64,000 bases of DNA from NCBI GenBank assembly GCA_018466975.1, contig CM031555.1, positions 2,356,001-2,420,000 on the forward strand, written 5' to 3'. The position numbers and the translations under genes are program-made. Shown in pieces: positions 1 through 10,999 of this stretch. The notes under the pieces are model-generated. The model saw only the letters and a program-made list of their open reading frames with translations. It made no database searches and was not told where the DNA came from. This stretch comes from Sparassis latifolia (lineage: Eukaryota; Basidiomycota; Agaricomycetes; Polyporales; Sparassidaceae). Position 1 is the first letter of the stretch. The number at the start of each line of letters is the position of its first letter.

Positions 1-29
1 TAGAGCTGCCGACTTATTCGTCGTCCTAG

Positions 30-3000
30 CAAATGATCTCGGAGCAAGTTATCTTTCTGATCGTCCAAGACAACCTTGATCTGGCATGTCAAGCGATAGA
101 AAAGGCTGCTATGGACAGCGCTATCATTGACGTCGATGACGGATTTGCTGCTACCTATGAGTCTCGCCGCCGTCACCGCGAGGTGAGTGTTGTGCACCGA
201 CAATCATAGTGTTGTTCTGCTCACGAAGTTCGGATTCAGCAACGTCCTGGCCAGCCGTTCTGGGATCGTTCCATACCGCAGACGTCCTTCGTGGGAACTC
301 TTCCGGAACCACTGCGCATCAGACCAAGTGGTGTTCAGCCTGTCCAAGCTGTTGTATATGAAGATTTCGGCAACCTTGATGGGCTGATTTCTCAAAGCGT
401 CGTGCAAGAGTCTTCGTTGTTGGATGTCAGGCGTCGTGGATTCATAAGCCGTCCGAGTTCAACCGTATCGTTTCCTCCCAATGACCATATGGGTTCATCT
501 GTGTATGCTTCTTCGCCAGTGCTGGACCAGCATGCTCCCGGTCAGGCATTCCTACGTCATCAAGAAGCCATGGACCGTTTCAACGTAAGCGTGCAGCTGC
601 TGAGAGGATCGGACAAGGTGCTAACGGTTACACAGGCTATGGTCAAAGACTTAGAAGCATTATTGCTCCAACTTCCCATCCAATCGCTGGCAGCACTCCC
701 CTCCGGCCACGATGTTCGCCACCTTGTTCGGCAGATCCTCCTCCTTGCTGCTGATTCCATTGAACGCCACCGCACACCTCTCCTCATGTCGCAAAAGATC
801 GTACAGTTACTGTACAAAACCCCGTCCCAGCTTGGTCGAGAGATCTACGTCGCTCTACTGCATCAACTCTGTCATTCGTTCGAAGATGTGGCCAAAGAAG
901 CGGTAACTTGGCTGATATATGCTGAAGATGAGGTGAGTTATTCGATGCAATGAAGCTGCAATTCTTACTTACTACCTGCGCCAAAAGCGTAAATTCAATG
1001 TACCCGTGACGGTCACGTTGTTGAAGAGCGGGCTCATCAATCTCCCTCAGGAAGACCAGCAGCTCGCCAAGTTCCTATACACTGATCCTCGACCCAGCCT
1101 TCTCACTTTCGCTGCGGACTTGATACGAGAATGCCTGTCAAGTGACCCACCGATAGCATCGCAAAGTCAATTTGTCTACACACTGGAAATACTCGGTCAG
1201 TTGGCTCAATCTGGGAAAGTCAATGAGGAGTAAGTCGCAAATCATCGATATTGATTCTTCATCTTGACGCTGTCCCGTGCGAATAGGGTGCATCGACTAT
1301 TGGACGATCTCCGCGGTGTACGGCGACCTTCCGTTACTGAAGGTCAAGTTGTGCGCCAGGCGTCTGTGAAACCAGAGACCGAGCAGCTGAGGGAAAAGCT
1401 GTTCATCTGGTTTCAGCAATGGGTCAATATCTTCCAAAGGTCGCATTCCCCAGAGAAGTCATTCGTACCCTTCATCACTCAGTTGACGAAGCAAGGCATC
1501 TTGAAAGTCGAAGATGTGTCGTCGTTCTTTTTCCGTGTATGCGCGGAGTCTAGTGTCAACAGCTACATCAAGTGCATGAATTCCGGGGAATTCGCGTACT
1601 CTTTCCAAGCATTGGATGCCATGTCCAGACTGATCGTCTACATTATCAAATACCACGGCGATGCATCTGGTGTAAACAATGATCAAGCCAAGGTTCACTA
1701 CCTGACGAAGATACTTTCTATCTTCGTCCTTGTTTTGTCCAATATGCACGAGGAGCAAGGAGCTCTGTTTCAGCAGAAGCCTTTCTTCCGGTTTTTCTGT
1801 AGCTTGCTGAATGATTTGCATTCTCTCGAAGCTAGTCTGGGTTCAGCCTATTTCCAGCTATTGTTGGCTATTAGGTATGTGTTTTGTATGACTTGGCCCT
1901 ACTGCCACTAATCAGAATCTCAGTGATACGTTCAGCTCCCTTCAGCCAACGTACTTCCCTGGATTCGCTTTCTCCTGGATGAGTCTGATCTCCCATCGCC
2001 TGTTTATGCCGAAACTGCTACTATCAGAGAATCGGGAGGCAGGTGACTTCTTAACACATTCACGAGCTGCCACTGACAATCAGAACACAGGGCTGGTCTG
2101 CGTTCCACAAGCTTTTGCTTTCATTGTTCAAGTTCTTATCTCCGTTCCTGAAAGCAGCAGATCTTGAACCGGCTTCACGGGATCTGTATCGCGGATCCCT
2201 TCGTCTCCTTCTCGTTCTCCTTCACGACTTCCCTGAATTTCTTAGCGAATATTACTTTACCCTCTGCGATGTGATACCTCCTCGTTGCATTCAGCTCCGC
2301 AATGTCATCCTTAGCGCATTTCCCCCGTCGATCATCCTTCCAGACCCACACCTTCGGAATATGGACTTCGACTCTATTCCCGAGATGGGACCGATCCCAC
2401 CTATTCTCTCCGACTTCGCTTCTAGCTTGAAGACGGATGACCTTCGAGGATACTTGGACCAATATTTGCTCAATCGTGGCTCTCCCACCTTCCTCCCTTC
2501 GTTGAAGGATCGCCTACGTTTGACAGGTGTCTCAGAAGGCTCCCCTGAAACCTACAATCTATCCTTGATGAATTCTCTGGTCATGTACATCGGAGTTTCC
2601 TCCGTTGCACAGGCGAAGGCGAGGAGCGGAAGCTCCCTGTTTGTCTCCAGTGATCCGGGTGTAGTTGCACTGCATTACCTCGCTACAAATCTGGATGTCG
2701 AAGGTCTGTTCGTCGAGAAAGCTGCTTTGCTCGACACTGACAATCTATTACAGGCCAACATCATCTCCTGAGCGCTATGGTATTGCATTTACGCTATCCA
2801 AATGCACATACACACTGGTTTAGCTCTTTGATACTCCATCTCTTTACGGAAATCAAAGTTGACCAGTTCAGGGAGGTGATGACGAAAGTTCTTTTGGAGC
2901 GATTTCTCGTGCATCGGCCTCATCCTTGGGGTGCCTTAGTCACATTCATTGAGCTGCTTCGCAACCCGAAGTACGACTTTGGAAGTCAGGATTTCATCCG

Positions 3001-3112
3001 TGTTGTACCAGAGGTCACTCTTCTTCTCGAAACGGTATGTCCTTCGCATTCGTAAGCATATGGTTTCTCATTCGTTGTTGGCTAGGTTGCACGATCCATC
3101 TTCCAGTCGTAG
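30..3112 (+). CDS. NOT1: CCR4-NOT complex scaffold subunit NOT1 (C-terminal part, 5' end outside window)
   Basis: This is the C-terminal portion of NOT1/CNOT1, the scaffold of the cytoplasmic CCR4-NOT deadenylase complex that shortens mRNA poly(A) tails. The first exon in view starts after an acceptor (tcctag, to base 29) and encodes a segment typical of the CAF40-binding region (DUF3819): 'DNLDLACQAIEKAAMD' and, across an intron, 'RPGQPFWD'. Further exons carry the NOT1 superfamily homology domain that binds NOT2/3, with hallmarks 'LLHDFPEFLSEYYF', 'IPPRCIQLRNVILSAFP' and 'HPWGALVTFIELLRNP'. The last intron is 3035-3085; splicing it yields a C-terminus '..LLETVARSIFQS', which fits the family better than reading through to the stop at 3055. 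It converges with the next gene, with 250 bp between stops. The start and N-terminal domains are off the window. Confidence 0.93.
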
Positions 3113-3362
3113 ATTGTCTTGTCCGCCGCTATCGTCCTCGCTATCTGTGATATATATTAATCCTCTCCTCTTTTCTTTGGGTTCTGTTCACACCGCACAC
3201 TGTATTGTAACCAGAATTTCCCTCGCTGCACTGTTACAAAAGGTATACGTGACGACTCGAACTTTGCTTACGGTCGGGCCTTGCGGATCCACTACTGCTT
3301 ACCATAAATGTGTTCTGTATATTCTATCGATGTATAACACGTACAACATACCGGGTCGTAAT

Positions 3363-6300
3363 TTAGAACGAAGACATGGCACTGTTCCAGTCCCAGCCAT
3401 CTCCCCACACGCTACATTATAGGCGTGGTGGTTGAGTGAATGTAGAGAATTCGACTTGGCTAGAACTCACCCAGTAGCCTCAACTGCACCTGCCCCAATG
3501 GTATCTGCCTGAGGTCCAATTACCAAGAAATCTGGTAAGGTGACGCCTGTGCGTGTAGGGAAAAGGCGTATCCCCCTCTCCAATCCACTTTCGTCAAGGG
3601 CGTAAATGAATAGCATTAGTCCCGTCGATAAAACAGGGTGCGAGTGAAGGAACAAGGCCGTAGAAGAGATCGAAAGTAAGCGTCCATGCAAGCACAGCGA
3701 CCCATTCTGAAGTGAGAAGGCAGTTTGGTTCTGGAGGAGAATAGCCCGCGAAAACTCGCCGTTGGCTCCGCCGATCACAACGATATTACCCTGTCCCAAA
3801 GAATTATCTCCAAGTCGGCGCATTGCTTCGGCATCAACAATGATCTCTGCATCCAGCTTGTGGTAGACGTCGAGAATGTGAGCAATACGTAATGCTGAAG
3901 ATAACGTTCGACACGAGGGTTCGTTGGGAATGATGATCGTCAACGGAGCGGCGCTCGACAGGACTCTAGCCATGCGTCCATGGGCTTGCAATGCGATTTC
4001 AGCGGAGTTGGGCAACACCTAGTATGTGACGGTTTGAGAAACCTGAAATAAGCTGGATGGCTTGCAATACACACTGTCCACATTCCGCCGTCCCGTAAGA
4101 AGTAAACCACGCCAACATCATTATCGGCAAAGTTGATAGGAACAAGGATCCCGTCCACGGTGACGCGCACTAATTGATCATAAAATTGCCTATGAGTGGA
4201 GAAGACTCGGACATTCGTTGTTTTGGCAATAAATGCTCCATTGTTCACTTCTACAGTCAATTTTGCCAACCTGAGATATATGATACTTGAGCACCACGAG
4301 TCTCTCATCGGAGAAGTGACAACGAACCGGCCAGGAGTGTCCAAGCGGTGGATTTGCCACCCATGGAGAGAACCGCTCTCAGAGGGGATGGACACAGTCA
4401 GGGTGAAAGACTGGCTGGGATGCGAGGACGAAGCTTGCAGACTCTGCTTGTTCTCCAGGATGGAGCGGATGAATTCTTGGACACCTTCGTTGGAAAACAC
4501 CGAGGGGTACCAATGCGGTTCGTGTAGATCTTCACGGTAACTACAGATAGCAGTGAGCCAGAGGGAAATTCCAGATTCGAGTCCACTCACGTCACATTTG
4601 CTTGTGGGTTCCATGTCTTGAGCACACTCACCGCCTCACGCGTGTGCCACACAGGGACGTTTTCGTCGTCACCTCTATGGAATTTGCGAGTCCAGATGAC
4701 AAGTACGGGATAGTTGATGGTGCTTACCCGTGGATGGCGAGTATGGGAGTATCCACCAGATTAGAAAGGAAGAGGTCGTTATCATCTGGGGTAAGCGAAG
4801 ACTCCAGGATCGCGCGAACGGAAGGGTCGATGAAATGAGCATATCTGGGCTGTGTCTGAGTGTCATATAAAATCGTGTCGAGATACACGCCTACCTCGAT
4901 TGAGTAAGCGGAACGTATGACTGAGACTTGATATAAGCAGCGGCAGGGATGGCTAAAGGTCGAGTCTCAGTTCATTTACGCATGACGATACTTGCTCGCA
5001 AACCTGCGGCAACTCTGTCTGGGTATCTGGAGGCCATGTACCATGTCCCTTGTCCACCGTTCGAGTGTCCCAGTACGAGAACGCGACTTTTCTCCGCGAG
5101 CATCCACGGGTGCCAGCACTCGCGAGCATTCAAAATGGTGTGTAAAGCGTCAACAGTGCCCCAGGCATCCTGCGAGCTCGGACCGTGCCAGTCCAGACCC
5201 TTCGTAGCAATTATTCAGGCAGCTGAAGACCATGTAAATACGTACGCGTACCCACGCCGTGCGACCAGTGGGCGCAATTACCCAGCTATGTTCCTGGCGA
5301 GGAAGAGCTTCAATCCAGAAGGACCCTGAGAATATGTCGACACCAGCGCCGTCTGTGAAGTGATTCATGAGCGCGGGGTCCATCAACGGAGATGTACACT
5401 TCTGCAACATACGCAGCGCTAAGAGGGGAAGCTGCAGCTTTATTGGGTTTTCCTGCTTTGGGGGTATAACGAGGAATGCGGTGGCCATGGAAATCCCGAA
5501 GAAGTACGATGCTTGGATGCCCGTTGGTAGAAAGACGGATGCTGTCCATAACGGGTGCTGTATGATGGGTATAGTGATCTGGATTGGGGTTGATAACGTC
5601 CCCGTAGTGAGAATGAGTTCAAGGCAAAGGTCAGATCCATAGAAGGGAGCCCGCTGACTGAGGCGGATGGGGACAATGCGTGTTTGAGTTGGCGCGATAC
5701 GCATTTCATTGACCAAGCTGACTTCAATCTGCTCATCCTGCCGAAGAGCTGGTATCACACATCATGTCATGCAGCAGTAAATATCTACTTACCGGTTCAA
5801 GTTCGTTCGTTAGTCTGACACTCTTTATGGTCCACCAGCCGGACACGCTACGCACGCCGACGCCGAGAGCCTCGCCGAAAGCCCAGCCGTTGACGAAATC
5901 GCAAGCGACATCATGGGAAGGCTCTCGAATAAATTGGCTCACTGGCGTCTCTGCTTCTATATCTACAAATACCATTACCGAGAGAACAGGGACGCGACTG
6001 GTGCTGCCGTCATAACCTGGGTCGCCAAAAAGTCTGATCTGTGACAGTTTGAAAATATGAAGAGGGGGGCAATTTTCAGGAGCCTATAACATACCTCGTA
6101 ATCCCCACTTATAAGGAGATCATAGGATGTGGGAGATGTGATAGACGGGGGTACAGGGAGCGCGACAGCCTGCGGTGGAGCACTGCCCAGCGCGTAGACG
6201 TTGCCTGCATACCACACCGGTACTACGGGATCGGAAGACTCATTCAACCTAGAAGGGAGAACCGTGAAGAATGACCCCCGCAATACTTCTACCAGTAGAT

Positions 6301-6894
6301 GGGGGGTTGCGCTCGAAGATACATGGGCTGATGGAGGATATACAGTGATGGAAGCATGCAGAACTGTGTGATGTTGCAGCGCAGCCCACCCTTCCGTTGC
6401 CCGAAGGGAAGTCCATCTTGTGAACAGTGTCAAGAGAGACAAGTGAGGCTGAAGCGGGGGACAGACCGTATGTCGGGAAACGATACCTCCAAAGTTCCGG
6501 TCTCACTGTAATTAGCCGCTGACCATCCTACGTCCCCACCATCAGCATATGAGGACGGGAACCGTGCATCTAAATCTAATGGTTCTGCAACTGAGCAGAT
6601 ATAATCAGTTCAGCTAAACGATGGAATTTGACAGCTCATCTATTCACGATTTAGAGGAAACGACGGAGAGAGGAAATGCTGCTCTCTGGCATGGATAGGA
6701 AACGGTCCAAGAACCTCCAATCCAGTCAGGACTCGTAAGAAGGCTCTTGTCAAAGGACGACTCACATTCCAGTGTCTCGAAACATTAACGCGCCATGGAT
6801 CCTGCTCAATCGTGAAGGTACTCTGATCATTTCCGTTGTTCTTCTCCATGGCAGAGGTGAGTGCTAGACACATCGGGACTACTGATAACAACAT
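3363..6894 (-). CDS. Secreted S9 (prolyl oligopeptidase)-like hydrolase
   Basis: Multi-exon gene for a secreted alpha/beta-hydrolase of the S9 peptidase type. The chosen start (6894) gives a hydrophobic signal peptide 'MLLSVVPMCLALTSA', followed after splicing by 'WNVLGPFPIHAREQHFLSP' and 'ADGGDVGWS', an N-terminal module I recall from basidiomycete homologues. The nucleophile elbow 'GHSNGGQGTWY' lies near 5040-5075, preceded by 'QDAWGTVDALHTILNAR'. The acid is probably in 'GDDENVPVWH' (near 4650-4680) and the base in 'HEPHWY' (near 4505-4520). The track-style stop after '..GAVEATG' is inside an intron: splicing 3412-3470 adds a final exon ending 'GDGWDWNSAMSSF', Trp-rich like other family members. 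Function as a peptidase versus an esterase is inferred, not shown. Confidence 0.85.
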
Positions 6895-7066
6895 GCTCAG
6901 AATTCCATGCCCGTACTATGCATTCAAGTCTGAGTCAAAAGCTTTCAGTTGAAAGTACTCACTAGCTACCGAAGATATACAATTCAGACTCCGCGGCGTT
7001 CACACCCGCGACTTGCATGAAACGCAGGAGACTCTCTGACGCAGCTGCCCTCCGCCATCCCGGTTT

Positions 7067-7090
7067 GTCCCCTTCGGGGTGACATACGAA

Positions 7091-7121
<31 letters not shown>

Positions 7122-7186
7122 GGCCCCTGCACAAGGATGACACGCTTTCCCGGAGTGGTAGACCTACGGGTCTCAATATTTATTTT
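7067..7186 (+). ncRNA. U6: U6 spliceosomal snRNA (copy 1)
   Basis: The near-invariant U6 core is present: 'ATACAGAGAAGATTAGCATG' (ACAGAGA box that pairs with the 5' splice site, AGC triad) followed by 'GCCCCTGCACAAGGATGACA' (internal stem-loop). The 5' end forms the usual capping stem around a UUCG loop (GUC-C-CCC/GGG-U-GAC). The 3' part ends in an AGACC/GGTCT stem with a TACG loop and then a TTTT Pol III terminator at 7183-7186. There is no intron within the core. Residues are identical to copy 2 at 17280-17399. No obvious TATA box is seen 25-35 bp upstream; both copies share a short 'CTCCGCC' stretch just upstream. Confidence 0.95.
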
Positions 7187-7399
7187 CTTCCCTTTTTCCG
7201 CTAATAGGTTTAATTCTTCTGGCACAAGGAAAACCTTCGATAGACCTTGTGACTTTTCTTACAACATCTGAACCATGTAAGACGCGCACCTTCTTCCGGG
7301 TAGTACTCATTTTGTTGCCAGATATCCATCAGATAAAACCATGGCAGAGAGTCCTCCTCAAAGTGATACCCTCATCTTACACTTCCCCCACCCCTCCTA

Positions 7400-7570
7400 G
7401 CGACGCAGCGTTCATCCTGGGAGCAAGGCACTGCTGCCCAGGCACTCCTCGGGTGCCCTCAACACTTCAACGATGGGCAGATACAGGAGGGACTCCTTTC
7501 TTACAATCTCCTGCAGTACATCTATCGTAGCGGCGCGAGCGCCATTCCCCGACTCCGATGGGGTGCTCAC
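7400..7570 (+). pseudogene. 5' fragment of a GH105-like (six-hairpin) glycoside hydrolase gene
   Basis: Plus-strand sequence from about 7411 translates as 'RSSWEQGTAAQALL', matching the 'SWEQGTAAQALLE' N-terminal signature of fungal GH88/GH105-type unsaturated glycuronyl/rhamnogalacturonyl hydrolases. A likely acceptor (gcag) sits directly before it. The frame then runs to about 7600 without the expected 'SVF' segment, and a possible donor (gtaaga) lies at about 7579. The remainder of such a protein lies at 16055-17108 on the same strand, so this looks like the front half of a gene interrupted by the island in between. Frame damage after 'QALL' is possible. No start codon can be assigned with confidence. 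Confidence 0.55.
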
Positions 7571-8143
7571 GGTTTTTGTAAGAGTGAGGGTGTATGATTG
7601 GTGATTATGTAGTACAAGTACAGGCATTTATACGGTAGTTACAGCAATGGAAAACTACACGAGCGAGGCATCGTCATCATCGCTGTCATCCGAGTGGTGT
7701 TGGTCAGGCTTGGAATTCGGTCGGAAGACTCCGAGGAGGGGCATGGGCTGAACAACACTTGAATTCACTGACAGTAATGGACAAGACAGATGATGTAGAT
7801 CAGGTAATGAAGCCAGTGGGATAGTTGCAGTACTGTTACATATAGTCATATGATATAAGATACTGATGGTATGGCTGTCTTTTAAAAATCCAAATGGAAG
7901 AACCATCTGAGCATCAAGATGGTGTTGATCGGGTAATGAAATCAGTAAAATAGGTATAGTGTCGTGGTGGCGATAATACAATATTTTGTTGATTCAATTG
8001 AATGGACCATTTGATGTATACACGAGGATGTGTGCCCAGCATCTGTCAAGCGTAAGGAGTGCTGTAAGGTCATTGGTATGCATTCTGTTTTCATATTGTG
8101 GGACACCGTATTGTGAGGTTGATCACTACTACTCACTCGGCTG
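7571..8143. other. Unexplained segment left of the Helitron, with a minus-strand ORF
   Basis: No recognised gene. On the minus strand 7655-7981 is open and reads like protein: two related stretches 'TIPILLISLPDQHHL' and 'TIPLASLPDLHHL', then 'PMPLLGVFRPNSKPDQHH' and an acidic end 'SDDSDDDDASLV'. A second minus frame (7942-8178) overlaps it. The underlying DNA contains a diverged internal duplication (around 7795-7835 and 7920-7960). It could be a decayed tail of the Helitron protein beyond the peptidase domain, or an older insertion into the GH105-like gene into which the Helitron later landed. Confidence 0.35.
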
Positions 8144-8163
8144 TTAGGCCATGGGTCACAAGT

Positions 8164-8180
8164 GCATGAGGGGCTCATGC
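8164..8180 (-). repeat. Candidate Helitron 3' terminal hairpin
   Basis: Perfect inverted repeat GCATGAG-ggg-CTCATGC: 7-bp stem, 3-nt loop. It lies about 80 bp beyond the last codon of the peptidase frame (stop at 8257-8259) and 16 nt from a CTAA tetranucleotide on the minus strand. Position and shape fit the hairpin that marks Helitron 3' ends, where it normally sits 10-12 nt from CTRR. The longer spacing and missing flanking T keep confidence moderate. Confidence 0.45.
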
Positions 8181-8256
8181 GGTTGGGGCCATATATTTAT
8201 ACTACACAGTAATTCTAGGAGATTCCAGTATGTTCTCCGACATACCTATGTGCTGA

Positions 8257-9020
8257 CTAATATATGTTTCCTGATTGGGAAACCACCAGCCCTAACACAC
8301 CGTCATTCTGTTGGTCATCGTATATCCATCCTGAGTTGTCAGAGTGGAGGAGACATGCTGTAAAGTGACTAGATCCAAAGTATATTACAGCTGCCAATGA
8401 GTAGGTGGTCTGCATATTGAATTCCAGATGAAATATGGGAGTGACAACTGTATGTTCCTGTGAAGGATATTCAAAGTATAAGATGGGCGGTGGTGTAATG
8501 TTGCTTATATTATGATGAACTTCACTGTCGCATTGACATAGTAATCTTCTTGCATGCAGAATGGATGATGTCATGGTCTTACTTAACCAAGTTTGTATAG
8601 TTTGAGTTTCAGCAGAGGACTGCATGCCGGTGAACACAATAACAGATGGAATTTGTAGTGTGAGTGGGCATGTTTGATAACAGGCAAGACATTGTATGGT
8701 CGTGACTATATTGTTAGTGGTGTTTTCCAATGCACATTCAATTATGCTTGCTGCAGAGGCAAACAGTGGACCATATCTTGGATATTCCATAGGTGATCAT
8801 CTACTAAGAAACTCTCAGAGAAAATCACGTTGCATGTTAAACTGCTTGGCACTGGAGTCTGGGCTCAAATTCTCAAAACAACTGACCAACAGACTAGCAA
8901 TAGCCGACTGATTCTTTCACATTGCACGTGAAGAAGAGCTCAGTTGAGAGTAGCTGTGATAAAGTGACATAAATGTGGCATCATATGCACATGAGTAGTC
9001 TGTGGATGACCATTGGCAAC
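8257..9020 (-). pseudogene. Helitron-encoded USP-like (C19) cysteine-peptidase domain, C-terminal to the helicase
   Basis: Directly after the helicase, in the same frame, comes a region with the boxes of a ubiquitin-specific-protease fold: a Cys box 'YSCAYDATFMSLY' (near 8980-9005), Cys pairs resembling zinc-finger ligands ('CLACYQTC', 'LLCQC'), a His box 'GSSHFTACLL' and an Asp box 'WIYDDQ'. The block 'EYPRYGPLFAS' also looks conserved. Three in-frame TGA codons (8797-8799, 8815-8817, 8917-8919) break it. The frame ends at TAG 8257-8259. Animal Helentrons are known to carry OTU-type cysteine proteases; the boxes here look more like USP than OTU, but that choice is by motif only. Its role in transposition is unknown. 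Confidence 0.6.
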
Positions 9021-10998
9021 CGTGCTTGTACATGTATGGTGATGAGTCAGAAGGTGGCATTGACATTGATGGCAAAATCCCTGATTCTTCCATTTGTGAG
9101 GCTTTCTGTTTGGTTCCTTTTGACTGTGAGCTACTGTCACTAAAGTTGACATGAAATGACTTTGTGGAGATGTCATCTTCACTTTCAGGATTTGGCAAAG
9201 GTACGAGGGATCCTGTTTTAAAGCCATAGTGAATTAGAGTATTTTGCTCAAGCACTTTAAATTTCCGTGTCTCATGGTATAGGTCAGCAGAAACAGGCTT
9301 GTTTAGCTGTTCCAACTTTACTGGCTCTGAGATGAATAAGCCATTTCGTGTGCATGCTCTCGATGCAGCAACATAGGCTGCAAAGCCGCCCTCAGTCATG
9401 TTGTTGAGTACTTTAGGCAGTGTTTTGCCTTGCGATGTGTGGCCGGTGACTGCAAATGCAGGTTGTATGATGAGTTGCAGTCGGGTAACTTGGTACCTTT
9501 GTGTATCTCCATTGGCATCTCTAAGTGTAGTTGTAAACCACCATGTTGTTGGAGCAATAGGCACATAGCCTGAAGGCAAGTCAGGCAGATGTACCTTGCT
9601 TGTAGAAAACTCAACTATAACACAATCTGCATATGTGTATCCGACAGGACAGTGTTTAATCAAGATGTGCCTAACTATGCCTTGAGCACCATTGGTGATT
9701 CCAAGTTCTGTGGAGATGTTTCAACTGCATAGTATCACAGGCATGCCTACATATAATGAAATGAATGCTGGGAGGGCACCTTCAGAAGTAAGTGATGTTA
9801 CATTGAGTCGCAGAAGTGCATCACGAGTGGATTTCTCAGGTACCTGACCATCAATCTTATCGACTGCTGTGCATATTATTAAGCTCAAACCATTGTCTGC
9901 ATCACAGTTTGCCTGTGCCTTTTCAGTATTAATAACTTGTCGTAGCAGGTTCGTATTGACAATTACTGTAGGATCATCATCATCATCTTTTATTTGAAGG
10001 CCATCAAGATGGGTCACTGACTTAACTACCCATGTATTAAATAGGTCAACATCTCCCATTGTGCATTCACGTGTTCGCAATCTGTTGACTGCATCACTAT
10101 ACTCAGGATCATCTTTCATACGTTGTTGCTCAGTCAACTCTATGACTGCGTTTACTTGCTTCCATGCAAGTCGACCAAGCCTCTTGCTGAGTTCATCTGA
10201 TGTCTGTCTTGCATATGCTGATATAGGTGTGTATAGCGGTGTGCCACCTACTGGAGGATATTGATAAAAATCTCCCGCAAAAATTATATTAATACCTCCA
10301 AACCATACATCTGGTTTTTCTTTGGCATAACGTAATGCATGATCTATCTCAGAGAGTAACTGACAGCTAACCAGTGAGATTTCATCAATAAGTACAAACT
10401 CAACACACTGCCATTCATCACGCAATACTGTACAATTTTGAACACTAATTGTTACTGTATAGTCCTGTTCACTTTCGCCCAGTCGCCTGTTGCCTTTACC
10501 CTTTGTCTTTGATTGTATCTTCAAACCAAGTCCTTTGTGAATTGTCATTCCATCAATTAGGGCAGCAGCAGAGCCGGGAGGTGCAAGAAAACGAATTTGG
10601 TATAAGCAGCCAAAGTATGTCATCAATTCTTTCAAGGCTTTGACAACATGCATCTTGCCTGTGCCACCAGGACCGGTGAGTAACAAGTACAGTGGTTCCA
10701 TTACAGTGTCTGATTTGACTACATAGTTTTGAATAAAATGTTTTGCACAAATCTGAAAGGCACATGCCTGCTTAGCATTTAAACTGTAGGATGTCTGAAC
10801 AGACTGTAGAACTTTCATTGGGGACTGTTCAACTAATGCAATAGTATCACTCATATTTGGGGCTTCTGTGCATGTGGTTAATTGTTCTGGTATTGTAGGC
10901 GTCATGTAATACTCAGTGTATGCAGGAGTCTTTTCGAGAGTAAACTGAGAGCTCATGTTGCCAGCATTACGTCTTTTCTGCATTACTTGCATCTCTTG
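9018..10998 (-). pseudogene. Helitron Pif1-like helicase (broken)
   Basis: A superfamily 1B helicase of the Pif1/RecD type that unwinds DNA during rolling-circle transposition. Visible motifs are Walker A 'GPGGTGKM' (near 10650-10675), Walker B 'FVLIDEISL', motif III 'FAGDFYQYPPVGG', and the C-terminal motifs 'FAVTGHTSQGKTL' and 'YVAASRACTRNGLF'. Between the two halves an in-frame TGA at 9721-9723 replaces a residue where the family has a basic amino acid ('CS[R]NISTELG', by comparison with remembered homologues). The Walker A Ser/Thr is Met (codon ATG, 10651-10653), one C-to-T step from ACG, which should cripple ATP binding. The frame is shifted by one base relative to Rep near 11005. The peptidase domain follows without a break in frame. 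Confidence 0.85.
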
Positions 10999-10999
10999 C

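Noticed and set aside
7412..7627. Minus-strand ORF ('IDVLQEIVRKES') opposite the 7.4-kb piece
   Set aside because: It is antisense to the GH105-type signature, which is far too specific to be chance; the minus frame has no recognised family.
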